Notes: a model not told the origin generated them from the letters alone. DNA of 64,000 nt from Eriocheir sinensis (GCF_024679095.1 NC_066513.1:13021210-13085209), one strand, 5' to 3'. Counted from the first letter of the stretch, positions 24,361 through 36,350 are shown. Numbers and translations: made by a program.

Positions 24361-25600
24361 AAGGGACCAGGATGGGGAGATGGGTGGCTAGGGTGGGGTG
24401 GGTGATGGGGGAGGTTAGGGTGCTGGGTGAGGAAGGGTGGATGTGAAAGAGGGTGTTTTTTATGGATGTGTGGATGGAAGAGGAAGAGGAAGAGGAAGTG
24501 AAGGATGCTTGTAAGAGTTTTAAGAGGAAGAGGAGTAGATACATAAGGATAAGAGAAAAGAGGGAGAAGAGAAAAGAGAAGAAGAAAGGAAATGAGTGAA
24601 GGGAGGAACAGGGAGAGGAGAAAAGAAAGGAGGGAAGAGAAAGAAAGAGAGGTAAAGGAGAGGGTGAAGGGAATGGGAGAGGAAATGAAGAAGCGTTATG
24701 AAGGGACAAAAGAAAAGAGAATAGGATGGAAAGATGTATAAAAATGGACTAACAAGTAAATACAGAGAGAGAAAAAATGAAAAATGAAAAAAAAGTGTAA
24801 AACGAAGAGATGGGAAAGAGGAAAAAAACGTGAAAAGGGGAGTCACATAGAGAAAAGAAAAGATAGAAAAGACAAAAAGAAAAGAGAAAAACAGGGAGAA
24901 AAGATAAAAAGCAGAAAAATAAAAGGTGTATAAAGATGAGGGAAAGAGGAAAAAACGTGAAAAGGGGAGTCACACAGAGAAAAAAATAGAATAGACAAAA
25001 AGAAAAGAGAAAAACAGGGAGAAAAGATGAAAAGCAAAAAAAAAGAAAAGGTCCAAAATGAAGAGATGGGAAAGAGGAGTCACACAGAGAGAAAAGATGG
25101 AAAAGACGAAAAGAAAAGAGAAAACCAGAGAAGGGAAAGAGGAAAATCTGACGTGAAAAGAGGATTTATAATGGGAGAGAGAGAGAGACAGAAAAGAAAA
25201 AAAAAGAAAGGGGAAAAACAGGAAAAAATAGGAGTATAGGCGGGGATTTAAACATTACTAGACAGCACGAAATACTACAAATACAGAAAACAAAAAAGAA
25301 AAGAAACTAAAACAAAAGACAAACGCAAAAACACAGAAAAAAAAGAGAACAGGGAGAAAAGCCGTAAAGAGTAGAGGCAGGGCGGTGGTGATTTATACAT
25401 TACTAGACATCAGGAAATACTACGAAAACAAAAAAAAGAAAAAAAAGAAACCAAAACAAAAAACGAACGCAAAACCACACATACAAAAATGAGAAGAACA
25501 GGGAGAAAAGTCGTAAGGAGTAGAGACAGGGCGGGGATTTATATATTACTTCACGTCAGGTAGGGAAGGAAGGAAGGAAGGAAGGTAAGGGAGGGAGAGC
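24361..25600. repeat. Polypurine block with 127-bp and 145-bp tandem repeats
   Basis: GGAGTCACA units start at 24839, 24966 and 25077 (127 then 111 bp). Further on, CATTACTAGACA units start at 25253 and 25398, with a diverged copy near 25544 (145-146 bp). Both families share ACAGGGAGAAAAG, so the second may derive from the first. Confidence 0.88.
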
Positions 25601-25689
25601 CTACTTCTCCTCGTTACGTACGGTTCCGCGGTCATTGTTCACCTGTTCGCCTTATCAGCTGTTCAGTCAGGTGATTCCGATCGATGACT

Positions 25690-26055
25690 GGGCGGGGGGG
25701 GGGGCGGAGAGAGAGAGAGACGAGAGAAGGGAGGAGATAGGTGAGACAGAGAGGGAGAGATAGAGAGAGAAAGAGAGGGAGGAAAAAAGGGTGTAGAGAG
25801 ATGAGAGGAGGGAAGAGATAGGTGAGACAGAGAGGGAGAGATAGAGAGAGAAAGAGAGGGAGGAAAAAAGGGTGTAGAGAGATGAGAAGAGGGAAGAGAT
25901 AGGTGAGACAGAGAGGGGAGAGATACTCATGAGGGAGGAAAAAATAAAGTGTAGGGAGACGAGAGGAGGGAGGAGATAGGTGAGACAGAGAGAGGGAGAG
26001 ACACAGAGAGAAAGAGAGGGGAGAGATACTCAAGAGGGAGGAAAAAAATAGGGTG
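25690..26055. repeat. 81-bp purine tandem repeat, four copies
   Basis: GATAGGTGAGACAGAG starts at 25736, 25817, 25898 and 25975 (81, 81 and 77 bp). Units contain AGAGAGAAAGAGAGGGAGG and GGTGTAG. A G run lies at about 25691-25704. Confidence 0.95.
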
Positions 26056-26167
26056 TGGGGAGAATTGTATGAAAGACCAAATCCATGGCGACGTTCAGAG
26101 ACCCAAGGGAGATGTGCCCCCTATATCTCCCCTCACTCCCTCCCCCCCCTTCCCCTCACCTCCCCAG

Positions 26168-26243
26168 CCAAGGTGCGGACCGAGGGCTTAATTTAACCTG
26201 CCAGCAAGGGGAATCAAGCTGAATTTCCCCTCGGGTTTGCCAG
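26168..26243 (+). other. Exon-like segment without an open frame
   Basis: The left boundary CACCTCCCCAG (end at 26167) and right boundary GCCAG|GTGAGTC (26243/26244) look like an acceptor and a strong donor enclosing 76 bp. All three plus-strand frames contain a stop, so it is not an ordinary coding exon. A non-coding exon or chance remains possible. It begins with the same CCAAGGTGCGGA sequence seen near 20055. Confidence 0.25.
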
Positions 26244-26269
26244 GTGAGTCATGAGAGGGGAGGGAGGGG

Positions 26270-26880
26270 AGGAAAGAGGGGAGAAGATGTGCTGGAAATA
26301 AGGACGGGAATTGTAGAGAAGAGGAAGATGAGGGGAGCGCGGCGAAAAATGAGAGTAAATGATGGGAGGAGGAGGAGGAGGAGGAGGAGGAGAAGAAGAC
26401 AAGGGGAGATGATGGAATAAGGGGAGGAGGAGGAGGATAAGGGGAGAAGACATCAAGAAGGAAATGAAGAGAGAGAGAGAGAGAGAGAGAGAGTTATTTA
26501 GTACACCTTTCTTTTTTTATCTCATTATTTTCTTTATTTCTTCTTTCATATTTTTTTTTATCTCGTTATCTACTTCCATGCTTCCTTCCCCTCTTTCTTC
26601 CTTCCTTCCTTCCTTCCTTTCTTCCTTCCTTCCTTCCTTCCTTAGATAATAAAAATAATCACAGTCACATAAAATTACATAGAAGGAAGAGATAAAAGAC
26701 GACTTGCGAATATGGAAGAGGAGGAGGAGGAGCAGGAGGAGGAGGAAGAAGAGGAAGAGGAGGAGGAGGAGGAGGAGGAAAGAGGATAAAGGAGAGAGAG
26801 ATGAGAAAGATTGGGGTCTTTTAAATAATTTTCTCATCATGAATAAGCTCAATCTCTTTTCCCTTGTGCCTTGTTATTCA
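26270..26880. repeat. Mixed microsatellites: GGA, GA, TTCC
   Basis: (GGA)n at about 26366-26392, (GA)n at 26468-26494, a TTCC tract at about 26600-26643 and (GGA)n at about 26712-26782. No gene. Confidence 0.88.
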
Positions 26881-28016
26881 ATTATTTCCCCTTTCTCTCC
26901 TTCGTCTCCTTCGCTTCCGTTTTTCTTTTTCTCTTTTCCTTCTCTTTCTTTTCCCCCATTTTTATTTTCCTTCGTCTCCTTCGTCTCCCGTTTTCCTTTT
27001 TCTCTTTTTATTCTTTCTTTGTTTTCATTAATTTTTATTCCCCTTCCTCTCCTTCGTTTCCCGTTTTCTTTTTTTCTCTTTTCCTTCTTTCCTTGTTTTT
27101 CTTCATTTTTATTTTTCGCTTTCTTTCTCTTTTCCTTCTTTTATTTTTGTTTTCCTTTTTCCTGTTTTCCTTCCCTCTCCTTTTGTTTTTTTTCCCTTTT
27201 CTTTTGTTATTTTCTTCGTCATTTTCTTTATTTGTTTTTTGTTTCTTTTTCTTTCCTTTGTTTTCGTTTTCTTTTCTTGTTTTCCTTTGAATTGATTTTC
27301 GTTTTCTTTCTCTTTGTTTTCTTTCGCTTTTATTTTATTTATTTCGCATTTCTGTCTTTTCTTTCTTTATTTATCACCATAATTTCTGTGCCTTCTCACC
27401 TACTCACTTTTTACTCTTTTTTTTTCTTTTTTGTTCCATTTCCTCCTTTTTTTCGATTTCTTCCTTATTCCTTGAAGCCTTTGATATAAGTCTTCATCTC
27501 TCTTTCTCAATACCTCCCTCCTCTCCCTTCCTTGACCTGTATCCTCCTCCTCCTCCTCCTTCTCCTTTTTCTCCTTCTTTTCCTCCTCTTCTTCTTGCCA
27601 TTACTTTCCTATCTCCTGCCTGTAATTTTTTCCCTCTCTCGTATTTACATTTTTCTCGTCCCTCTCTTTTTATCTTCCCATTATTCCCTCTTTCTTTACT
27701 TCCTTTCTTTCCCTTCCTTTCCTCCTCTTCCTCTTCATCATTATCATTCCACCTCTCTTCCTATAATTCTTTCCTTCTGAGTTTTTGTCTTCATTTGCTC
27801 TTCATTCTTCCTTAATTCCTTCTCTCATTCCTTTCCTTCCTTTCCTCCTTCTTATATCATCATTATCCTTCTTTTCCATTATTTTTTCTTTCCCTCGTAT
27901 GTTTCCCTTCCCATCATCCCTCTTCTTCCTGTCCTCTCCATTTTTCCCTCCATCCTTCCTTTCGTTCATCCCTCTCTTCCTACCCTTCTTTTCCTCCATC
28001 TCTCCATTCCTTCCAT
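26881..28016. repeat. T-rich polypyrimidine block
   Basis: TTTTC/TTCC-rich DNA for about 1.1 kb. The 261-codon open frame is Phe-rich low complexity. Confidence 0.85.
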
Positions 28017-28034
28017 CCCCCCCCCCCCCCCCCC
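28017..28034. repeat. Poly(C) run of 18
   Basis: Eighteen consecutive C residues. Long G/C homopolymers are rare compared with A/T runs, and the length may be uncertain in assembly. Confidence 0.9.
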
Positions 28035-28109
28035 TGTGTACCTTAGCTCTCATGTGCTCGAAAACATATTAAATTTTCCTTCACTTCATTTCTGGCGGTC
28101 GGTGAGCTC

Positions 28110-28567
28110 TGTGGGGTATTATCAAGGGGGGGAGGGGGAGGGGGAGGGGAGGGGAGGAAGAAGGGCTTTGTGGTCTGAGAAGGAGAGGGATGAAGAGGGG
28201 TCAAGGAGTTGGCAGGAAAAGGGGAGGAAAGAATGGAGGAAAGAAAGAATGAGAGGAAGGGAGGAAGGAGGGAGGGAAGGAAGGAAGGATGAAAGGAAGG
28301 AAGAAAGGAAGGAAAGAAGGAAAGGAGAAATGTAGTTTGAATGGAGGAAAAAAAAGAGGGGAAGGAAGGAAAGGAGGAAATAAATAAATAAAAAGAATAA
28401 AAAGAAAGAAAAAAGAGAAAAAAAGAAAGATATAGGAAGATAAATACAAATAAATAAATAAAGAAGAAAAAGAAGGAAGGAAGGAAGGAAGGAAGGAAGG
28501 AAGGAAGGAGAGAAGAAAATGTAGTTTGAAGCAGTAAGAAAAAAAATGTTAAGGAGAAAAATTATAG

Positions 28568-28613
<46 letters not shown>
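28110..28613. repeat. Polypurine block ending in (GGAA)n and (GA)n
   Basis: GGAAGG and AAATAAAT runs, (GGAA)n at about 28471-28508 and (GA)n at 28571-28613. Confidence 0.9.
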
Positions 28614-28617
<4 letters not shown>

Positions 28618-28865
28618 ATTACGCCTCTTTTCCCCTTCTTGAACAGATTATAACTTTATTACGCTCTCATTTAACCTTCATTTGTTAACACGGCTGGATT
28701 AAACGACCCTCTTCTTCCTCTTCCTCCTCCTCCTCTTGCTCCTCCTCTTCCTCTTCCTCGTCCTCCTCCTCCTCGTCTTGCTTCTTTTACTCCTACACCA
28801 TTTTGTCATTTCATTTTTTTAGCGCTTGATTATTTTTTTATTATCATTATTATTATTATTATCAT

Positions 28866-28909
<44 letters not shown>

Positions 28910-29220
28910 TCATTCTTGCTTGTATTCGTATTATTTTTAGAGTCATTATTATTTTTTTCATCATCATCATCATCCTTATTTTTATCATCATTAGTGTGGA
29001 GCTGATGATGGTGGTGGTGGTGGTGGTGGTAGGGGAAGCACTAATTATATAACTGATGGGCTGAAAACTATCTTTATATTACTCGTTTTGTTTTCCCCTC
29101 TTCTTCACAACCTCAAAATCGAACCCAAAGGAGAAAAAGAAAGACAGTAACCTTCAAAAAGAACTTAGAGAAAAAAAAGAGTTGGGGTTCTCGTGATATG
29201 TTAATTTAATCATAAAAATT
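28614..29220. repeat. Mixed stretch with CTC, (AGT)n and GGT arrays
   Basis: CTC/TTC motifs at 28708-28780, (AGT)14 at 28867-28908, and CAT and GGT short runs at 28960-29033. No gene was identified. Confidence 0.8.
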
Positions 29221-29790
29221 CAGGGATTCAACCCACTCGAAAAGAAGAGAAGAGAGAAAAAGATAGAGAAGTGAGAGGAAGAAAATGGAAGAAGAGAAAA
29301 AAAATGAGACAGGAGGAGGAGGAGGAGGAGGAGGAGGAGGAGGAGGAGGAGGGGGAGGAGGAGGAGGAGGAGGATCACCCTAACTAGAGGAAAATACAGA
29401 CAACATCCCAAAATGAGAAAAAATACCTAGAATTACCTCCTTATCCTCCCCTCTACCCGGAAGAGAGAAAAGGGAGGAAGGGAAAAGGGAGAGGAAAGGA
29501 AGGAACGCAGGGAAAGAGAGACAAGGAAAGGAGGGAAAGTAGATAGGATGGAGGGGAGGGGAAGGAAAAGGGAAAGGGAAAGAAAGGAGCGTAGGGAAAG
29601 GAGGTAGAGGGAAAAGAAGAGACGGAGATGGGATGGAAGGAAAGGAAGAGAGAAGAGGCAAGGGAGGAAAGTAAAGAGAAAGGACTGGACGAAGGGAAGG
29701 GAGGAAAGGAAGAGGAGACAGAGAGGGGAAAGAGAGGAAGAAAAAAAAGGAAGGAAGCAGAAGTGAAAGAATTTTTATAGAGAAGTTCAA
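29221..29790. repeat. Polypurine block with (GGA)n
   Basis: (GGA)n at 29311-29373 with one interruption, then GGAAAG/GGAAGG DNA. Minus-strand Ser/Pro/Phe frames are artefacts. Confidence 0.88.
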
Positions 29791-30109
29791 TGGAAAACTT
29801 TAAACATTTTCTCTTTTCTTATTATTCTTATTATCCTGGTTCTTTAAATCCTCCTCCTCCTCTTCCTCCTCTTCTTCCTTTCTCTTCTACGTATCCTATG
29901 CCACGATTCTCCTCCTCTTCAATCTGTAGTGTTTTTTTTATGCGTCAGTTTTCTTTTTCTTTTTCTTTTTTTGTCTTATTTTTATCAACATTTTCATTCT
30001 TTATTTCTCTTTTTTTATCAACTTTTTTCCTCTCCATTCAGGTTACATAAAATTTAAGTCCCGATTTTAGCTCCACTTTATCAAGGCCGATTATTATGTA
30101 AATGATCTC
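29791..30109. other. Pyrimidine-rich spacer
   Basis: T/C-rich DNA with TCC runs. No gene. Confidence 0.5.
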
Positions 30110-30485
30110 CTTGCTTCCTCACACCGCTTCCTTCCTTCCCTCCTTCCTTCCCTCCTTCCTTCGTTCCTTCGTCTTCCTTTACCTGGTCTGAAGTTTTCTT
30201 ACCTAGATTTTTATTTGCGTTCTTTCTTCCTTTCCTTCTTCGCCTTCCTTCTTTCCTTCCTTCCTTCCCTCCTTCCTTCGTTCCTTCGTCTTCCTTTACC
30301 TGGTCTGAAGTTTTTTTACCTGGATTTTCCTTTGCGTTCTTCTTTTCCTTCTTTTGCCTTGCTTCTTTCCTTCCTTCCTTCCCTCCTTCCTTCGTTCCTT
30401 CGTCTTCCTTTACCTGATCTGATTTTTTTTACCTGGATTTTCATTTGGGTTCTTTCTTCCTTTCTTTGCCTTCCTTCCTTCCTTC
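30110..30485. repeat. ~115-bp tandem repeat, three copies
   Basis: ACCTGGTCTGAAG (ACCTGATCTGA in copy 3) starts at 30181, 30298 and 30412. Each is preceded by TTCGTTCCTTCGTCTTCCTT and followed by a TTACCT-GATTTT segment and a TTCC tract. Confidence 0.93.
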
Positions 30486-31640
30486 AGCCATTTCCTTCTT
30501 TTCATTCATTTTTCTTCATCTCTTCTTCAATTACTACTTGGATTTCTATTTCATTTCCTTATTTTTTCCTTAATTTCTTCTTCCCATCCATTCTCTTCCA
30601 TTTTGATTTGGGTCTTCCTTCCTTCTTCTCCTTCTTTTGGATTTTAATTCGTTTTCTTCCTCTCTTTCTTTTCCTCCGTCCTTCCTTTTCCCCTCCTTTT
30701 CTTCCTTGCCTTAGATTATGATTTGCTTCCTTCTTTCCTTCCTCCTTTTCCTTTCTTCTTTTCTTCTTTTCTCTTTATCCTCTCATCCTTTCTTCATCTT
30801 CGTTCCTTCCTCCTCTTCTTCCTCCTTTCCCTCTCATCCCTTCGTTATCTCCTTTCCTTCCTCTTCTTCCTTTCATCCTTCCTCTTTTCCCTCTCTTCCA
30901 TTCCTTCCTTCCTTCCTCCTCTTCCTTAATTCATTCCTCCCTCCTCTCTCCTCTCTTCTTATCTTCCCTCATTCCTCCCTTTCTTCTCTCCTACTTTCCC
31001 ACTCTTCCCTTCCTTCCTTCTTCATTGATTAATTCCTCCCTCCTCTCTCTTCTCTTCTTATCTTCCCTTATTCCTTCCTTCCTTTCTTCTCTCCTCCTTT
31101 CCCTCTCTTCCTTATCTTCGTTTACCTGTTCTTAAATCTCTACCTGGGAGCCTAATTTGTTTTCTTCCCTCGCTTTCTTCCTCCCTTCCTACCTCTCCCT
31201 CCCGCGGCCTTATCTTCCTCGTACCCTCCTCCTCCTCCCTCTTTCTCTCCCTCCCTCCCTCCCTCCCAATCTTCATTACCCGGCTCCCTTAATTTAAAGC
31301 GGGCTATCAACACCTAAATTGTTTCCTTCGTGAGTGTTGGATTTGCATAGCGTAATACCTAATTAATGATGTGCTTATTACGCTTATCATCGCCTTCCCT
31401 CCCTCCTTTCTCCCTCTCTCCCTCCCTTCCTCCCTTCTCCCCTTCCCTCCCTTCTTCCCTGTGTCTCTCTCTATCTTTCTGGCTTTTTCCCTCCATCACA
31501 TCTTTACTTCTTCTCTCCCTCCTTACTGCCCTCCTTTCCTCCCTCTTTTCTCTCCTTCCCTTCTTCCTTGTATCTTCCTTTCTTTCTCCCTTCCCTGTCT
31601 CTTTCTTCCTGTCTTTTCCTTCTTTCTTCCTTTCTCTTTC
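30486..31640. repeat. Polypyrimidine block
   Basis: TTCC/CTTC DNA with a short normal segment at about 31280-31380. A weak duplication of CCTCCCTCCTCTCTCCTCTC occurs near 30937 and 31035. Confidence 0.85.
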
Positions 31641-31758
31641 TTTGTTATTAGTGTTGTTATTGTCATTATTATTGTTGTTGTTTTTATTTTGTTTAGGAGT
31701 GTTAGTAGTGTTTTTGTTGTTGTTGTTGTTCTTGTTGTTGTTATATAAGGATTCAGGG

Positions 31759-31857
<99 letters not shown>

Positions 31858-32043
31858 GGTTGACACAATACAAGACTTCTTCCTTTCCTACCATGCTCCT
31901 GAGGTTCTATAGTTCCTCCTCCTCCTCCTCCTCCTCCTCTTTCTGCTCTTCTTCCCTCTCCCTTTCCCTCGCCCTTCTTCTTCCACTTAATTATCCGTTT
32001 CCCCTCTTTCTCCCATCCTTTACCCACTCCTGCACACATAAAC

Positions 32044-32083
<40 letters not shown>

Positions 32084-32100
32084 GCAATTCATCCACGTAC
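31641..32100. repeat. Compound GTT / (CT)n / CTC / (GA)n cluster
   Basis: A GTT-rich stretch at 31650-31745, (CT)n at 31762-31852, CTC at about 31915-31940 and (GA)n at 32047-32081. The CT and GA arrays are again in opposite orientation. Confidence 0.95.
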
Positions 32101-32313
32101 AGGTGTGTTTTTGTTGATTGCCTCAATAACTTTCCAGGTGATGGGAGCGAATTAATTGTCTTATTATTTCGTTTTCCGTTTTATCATTTCGTGTGGATTT
32201 GACGGGCGAAGGGAGGAGATTTTTTTTTTTTTTTTTTTTGCTCGCTAATAATTATGAGCCATGTATTTTAGGTGCGGTAGGGTGTGGTAGTAGTAGTGGT
32301 AGTAGTAGTAGTT

Positions 32314-32354
<41 letters not shown>

Positions 32355-32441
32355 TGTAGTAGTAGTGGTTGTAGTAGTAGTAGTGGTAATGGTAGTGGTA
32401 GTAGTAGTAGTAGTAGAAGTAGTAGTAGGGGTAGTAGTAGC

Positions 32442-32475
<34 letters not shown>

Positions 32476-32540
32476 AAGGAAATTAGAGGAAAAATAATGA
32501 ACCAAAGGAAAAAAGAAATGTGTTGACCGTTTCCATTTTA
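32101..32540. repeat. (AGT)n array of about 190 bp
   Basis: AGT/GTA triplets at 32286-32475 with GGT, TGT and AGC interruptions. A T20-type homopolymer lies at about 32220-32239. Confidence 0.96.
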
Positions 32541-32710
32541 TTTTCCTTTTTTTCATTATTTTTTGTTTGTTTGTTATGTCAGTGAATCAGGACGTTATAT
32601 TTTTTTTTTCGTGTTTTTATTTATTTGTTTATTTTCTTTTTTTGTATGTGTGTTGGTGCTCCCGTTCAGTTTTAGGTCATCCTTTCTCTCTGCCTGTCTG
32701 TCTGTCTGTC

Positions 32711-32775
<65 letters not shown>

Positions 32776-32777
32776 AT

Positions 32778-32864
<87 letters not shown>

Positions 32865-32937
32865 AGCTGTCATTTTCCTCTTTTTCCCGTTATTTTCTCC
32901 TGTTAACCTCAATCTGCTGTCCGAGCGTGATTTAACC

Positions 32938-32980
<43 letters not shown>
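32541..32980. repeat. Compound CTGT-(GT)n-(CT)n and (CA)n microsatellite
   Basis: CTGT units at 32693-32715, (GT)n to 32774, (CT)n at 32781-32863, then after a 77-bp unique spacer (CA)n at 32941-32975. Confidence 0.97.
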
Positions 32981-32984
<4 letters not shown>

Positions 32985-33049
32985 AGACACCCATTCACGG
33001 GGTAATTAATTAGTAAAAGGAGTAATAATTATCGGACTGAAGAGAAGAA

Positions 33050-33720
33050 TGGCACACACGTGGACGCGAGGACATACGAGGCCGGACCTGACGAAGAAAA
33101 TAACGTATGGATATTGGACGAGGCGGAGGAGGAAGATGAAGGAGAAGAGAAGAGGAGGAGGAGGAGGAGGAGGAGGAGGATGTTGAAGCAGAAGAGAAGA
33201 AAGAGGAGGAGGAGGAAGATGAAGGAGAAGAGAAAAAGAGGGGGAGGAGGAGGAGGAAAATGTTGAAGCAGAAGAGAAGAAAGAGGAGGAGGAGGAAGAT
33301 GAAGGAGAAGAGAAAAAAAGGGGGAGGAGGAGGAGGAGGAAGATGAAGCAGAAGAGAAGAAAGAGGAGGAGGAGGAGGAGGAAAATGAAGGAGAAGAGAA
33401 GAAGAGGAGGAGGAGGAGGAAGATGGAGGAGAAGAGAAGAGGAGGAGGAAGATGGAGGAGAAGAGAAGAGGAGGAGGAGGAGGAGGAGGAGGAGGAGGAG
33501 GAGGAGGAGGAGGCGGAAGATGAAGGAGAAGAGAAAAAGAGGGGGAGGAGGAGGAGGAGGAAGATGAAGCAGAAGAGAAGAAAGAGGAGGAGGAGGAAGA
33601 TGAAATAGAAGAGAAGAAGAGGAGGCGGAGGAGGAGGAGGAGGAGGAGCTTGGAAAATGAAAATATGATAAAACAAGAACACTGGAAGGGAAATAAAGAG
33701 GAAACGAAAGGAAATCAAGT
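33050..33720. repeat. Polypurine block with 80-bp units
   Basis: GAAGCAGAAGAGAAGAAAGA starts at 33185, 33265, 33345 and again at about 33566. The first three are 80 bp apart. GGA runs separate the units, the longest at about 33468-33512. The frames give Glu/Arg-rich products and are not genes. Confidence 0.9.
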
Positions 33721-33984
33721 AATACAAATAAGAAAAAAAGGAGAAGAGGTCTAATTTTGTCTGTCTGTCTGTCTGTCTGTCCGGTAGCACTTCAAAATCG
33801 TCTCCTCTCTCGAAGAAAAATAAGAGGAAAAGGATGAGAAAAAAGGTCTGTCTATCTCTCTGTCTGCTTATTTGTCTGTTTGTCCGTCTGTGGAGGAGAA
33901 GGTCGTGGTCTGTTTGTTTATCTGACTGTCTGGTAGCACTTCGAAATCACCACCACCAGCAGCTCCTCCTCCTAGTCTTGTTTA
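33721..33984. repeat. (GTCT)n-containing stretch
   Basis: GTCT units at about 33757-33780 and degenerate ones at 33847-33892. CGGTAGCACTTCAAAATCG and TGGTAGCACTTCGAAATC form a direct repeat about 150 bp apart (33782 and 33931). Confidence 0.8.
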
Positions 33985-34205
33985 ACAGTGTGTGAATTCC
34001 CGCCGGCGCTTCACATGCTAATCCCGCCTGATCGCTGCCTACCTTCCCACCCCGGGCTGGCCACGAGTGTTTTATTATGTAGATGGCGCCACCAGTTATG
34101 ACCGGCGTAATGGCACACTTACCCAATCATTTGTCGCCGCGAGCTGCCAGTGGACCAATCAGAGGCCGCCACGTCACTCCAGCTCCTTACCGCTTAGCTA
34201 AAAGT
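33985..34205 (+). promoter_or_regulatory. CpG-rich island with CCAAT boxes and a CRE-like site (candidate regulatory region)
   Basis: One of the few stretches of normal complexity rich in CpG. It contains CCAAT at 34133-34137 and ACCAATCAG at 34154-34162, the full NF-Y core, followed 9 bp on by ACGTCA (34171-34176), a CRE half-site. AGATGGCGCC lies at 34081. The CCAAT-plus-CRE spacing is promoter-like. No TATA box or clear first exon follows: after 34206 the sequence turns into purine repeats. An ATG at 34083 opens a frame that soon becomes low complexity. Confidence 0.35.
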
Positions 34206-34501
34206 GAAGACGAAGGCGAAGAAGGAGGGAGAGAGAGGAAGGGGGAGAAGGAGAGAGGGGGAAAGATACAGGGAGGGAAAGAAGGAAGGAGAAGGAGATA
34301 TAGAGAAGGGGAAAGGGAGATGGGAGACAGGGGTAACGGAGAAGGAGGGAGAAAGGCAAAGAGGGAAAGGGAAGAAGGGAAAGGGAGGTTTGGGAAGGGT
34401 AAGGAAGGAAAGGAGAATGAAAAAGAGGAGGAAGAGTGTTAAAAGGGAATTGAGAGAGAGAGAGAGAGTGGGAAGTGAGAGGGGCTTAGAGAATCCATTG
34501 C

Positions 34502-34549
<48 letters not shown>

Positions 34550-34560
34550 CCCCCAAGGCA
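34206..34560. repeat. Polypurine tract and (CT)n
   Basis: GGAGAA-type purines at 34206-34450, a short (GA)n, then (CT)n at 34505-34547. Confidence 0.9.
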
Positions 34561-34920
34561 CTATTTTCTCGTCGCAAAGATGGAGAAATGCTACCTTTTT
34601 TTCTCTCCCTCTTTCTCTCTCTTTCTCTCCCTCTCTTTCTCTACTTTCCTCCAAGTCACACACGCGTGAGTCGAGTTTTTAATCTCAATTTCTTCTTTTT
34701 CTTCGAACTCCTGAGACGCTGAAGAGACCTCCTCCCCTTCCTCTTCTTCATCCTCCTCCTCCTCCTCCTCCTCCTTTTCCTCCTCCTCCTCCTCGTGCTG
34801 TCAGCCGGTCGTGCAAAAGACAGTGACTTTATTGCAGTTTGATGTTGGCCTCGAGTCTTAGCGATTGCGTGGGAATTTCATTACCTTATTGTAATACATA
34901 TGACCCAATAGCGCGCCCGG
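34561..34920. other. Mixed stretch with CTC run, no gene identified
   Basis: Pyrimidine-rich to 34680, CTC at about 34752-34793, then about 120 bp of unique sequence. Confidence 0.5.
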
Positions 34921-36350
34921 GCGATGCTCACGAGGCGGCGGAGGAGGAGGAGGACGAGGAGGAGGAGGAGGAAGAGGTGGAGAAGGAAGAGGAGGAGACA
35001 GAAAGGGAAAGTAAAGGGAGTGAAAAGTTGGTTGAGAATCAGAGGAGGAGGAGATGGAAACGGAAGAGGAAGAAGGAATGCAAAATTAAGAAGCGAGGGA
35101 AGAGGAGGAGGAGGAGGAGGAGGAGGAGGAGGATAAGACAGAAAGGGGTAGGAAGAGGGGGCGAAAGGCTGGAGAATCAGAGGAAGAGGAGGAATAAGGA
35201 ATGCATAAGAAGGCGAAGAGAGGGAGGAAGAGGAGTCAGAAAGGGGTAGGAAAAGGGGGCAAAGGATTGGTTGAGAATCAGAGATGGAGTTGGAGAAAGA
35301 AGAGGAAGAAGAATCCAAAAAGAAGAGACAAAGAGAGAGAAGGCTTAGAAGAGGAGTAGGAATAGAATAAAGAAGAGGAAGAGGAGTCAGAAAGGGATAG
35401 TGGAGAGCTGTTGGAGAAGAGAGTCAGAGAAGAAGAAAGAGGAGGAAGAGAAGGAATGCAAAAGGAGAAGAGGGGAGAGAAGTGGAGGTCAGGGGAATGG
35501 GGGAGGAGGAGGAGGTTAAGGAAGGAGAAGTGTCGTGTAAAAATAAAAGGAATGGAATGGCGGCATCCGAAAGGCGAAGAAGAATTGGGAAAACAAAAGA
35601 AAGATGAAAATTTCGGAGGAACGGACCTAAAAATGTGAAGAAGAAAAGAAGGAATATCAAGAGAAGGAGCAGGAGGAGGAAAGAAGGAAAAGAAAGAATG
35701 AAAAAGGAGGAGAAATAAAAGGAAAAGAGGAGAAAACGCACAGTAGTATAAAAGAGAGGTAAGAAAACAAGGATAAGAAAAAATAAAAAAGGGGAAGAAA
35801 TAAAAGGAAAAGAGGAGAAAACGCACAGTATTATAAAAGAGAGGGAAGAAAACAAGGAAAAAAGAATGAAAAAGGAGGAGAAATAAAAGGAAAAGAGGAG
35901 AAAACGCACAGTAGCATAAAAGAAAAGGAAGAAAACAAGGATAAGAAAGAAATGAAAAAGGAGAAAATGTGAAAAAAAGATGAAGACGCTTATATGACAA
36001 AAAGAAGAAAACAAGGAAACTACAGGAATGAAAAGAGAGTGAGAAGAGAAAGGAGGAAGAAAACAAGGAAAAGAAAGAATGAAAAAGGAGAAAAGACAAA
36101 GAAAAAAAGAGGAGCAAGACTTACATGACAAAAAGAAGAAAACAAAAAAACTACAGTAAAGAAAAAGAAAAGAAAGTAAGAAGACAAAGAGGAGGAAGAA
36201 AACAAAAAAAAAAAAGGCGAAGGAAAATAGTTAAAAAAAATCGTATATAAGAAAACGGGAAAAAAATACAGGTAACAAAAAAGAAAACGAAAGAGGGACG
36301 AGCAAGAACAAGAGGAGTAAGAAGAAGTAAGAGGAAGAGGAAGAGAAGAT
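34921..36350. repeat. Polypurine block with ~84-bp tandem units
   Basis: GGA/GAA-rich for about 1.4 kb. From about 35.69 kb a unit containing GAGGAGAAAACGCACAGTA recurs, with GCACAG at 35738, 35823 and 35906 (85 and 83 bp) and decaying copies to about 36.13 kb. Minus-strand frames of up to 279 codons are Phe/Leu/Ser-rich artefacts. Confidence 0.9.

Noticed and set aside
34924..35249. Arg/Glu-rich nuclear-protein-like frames
   Set aside because: GGA/GAA triplet DNA gives Arg, Glu or Gly runs depending on frame; no unique sequence is involved.
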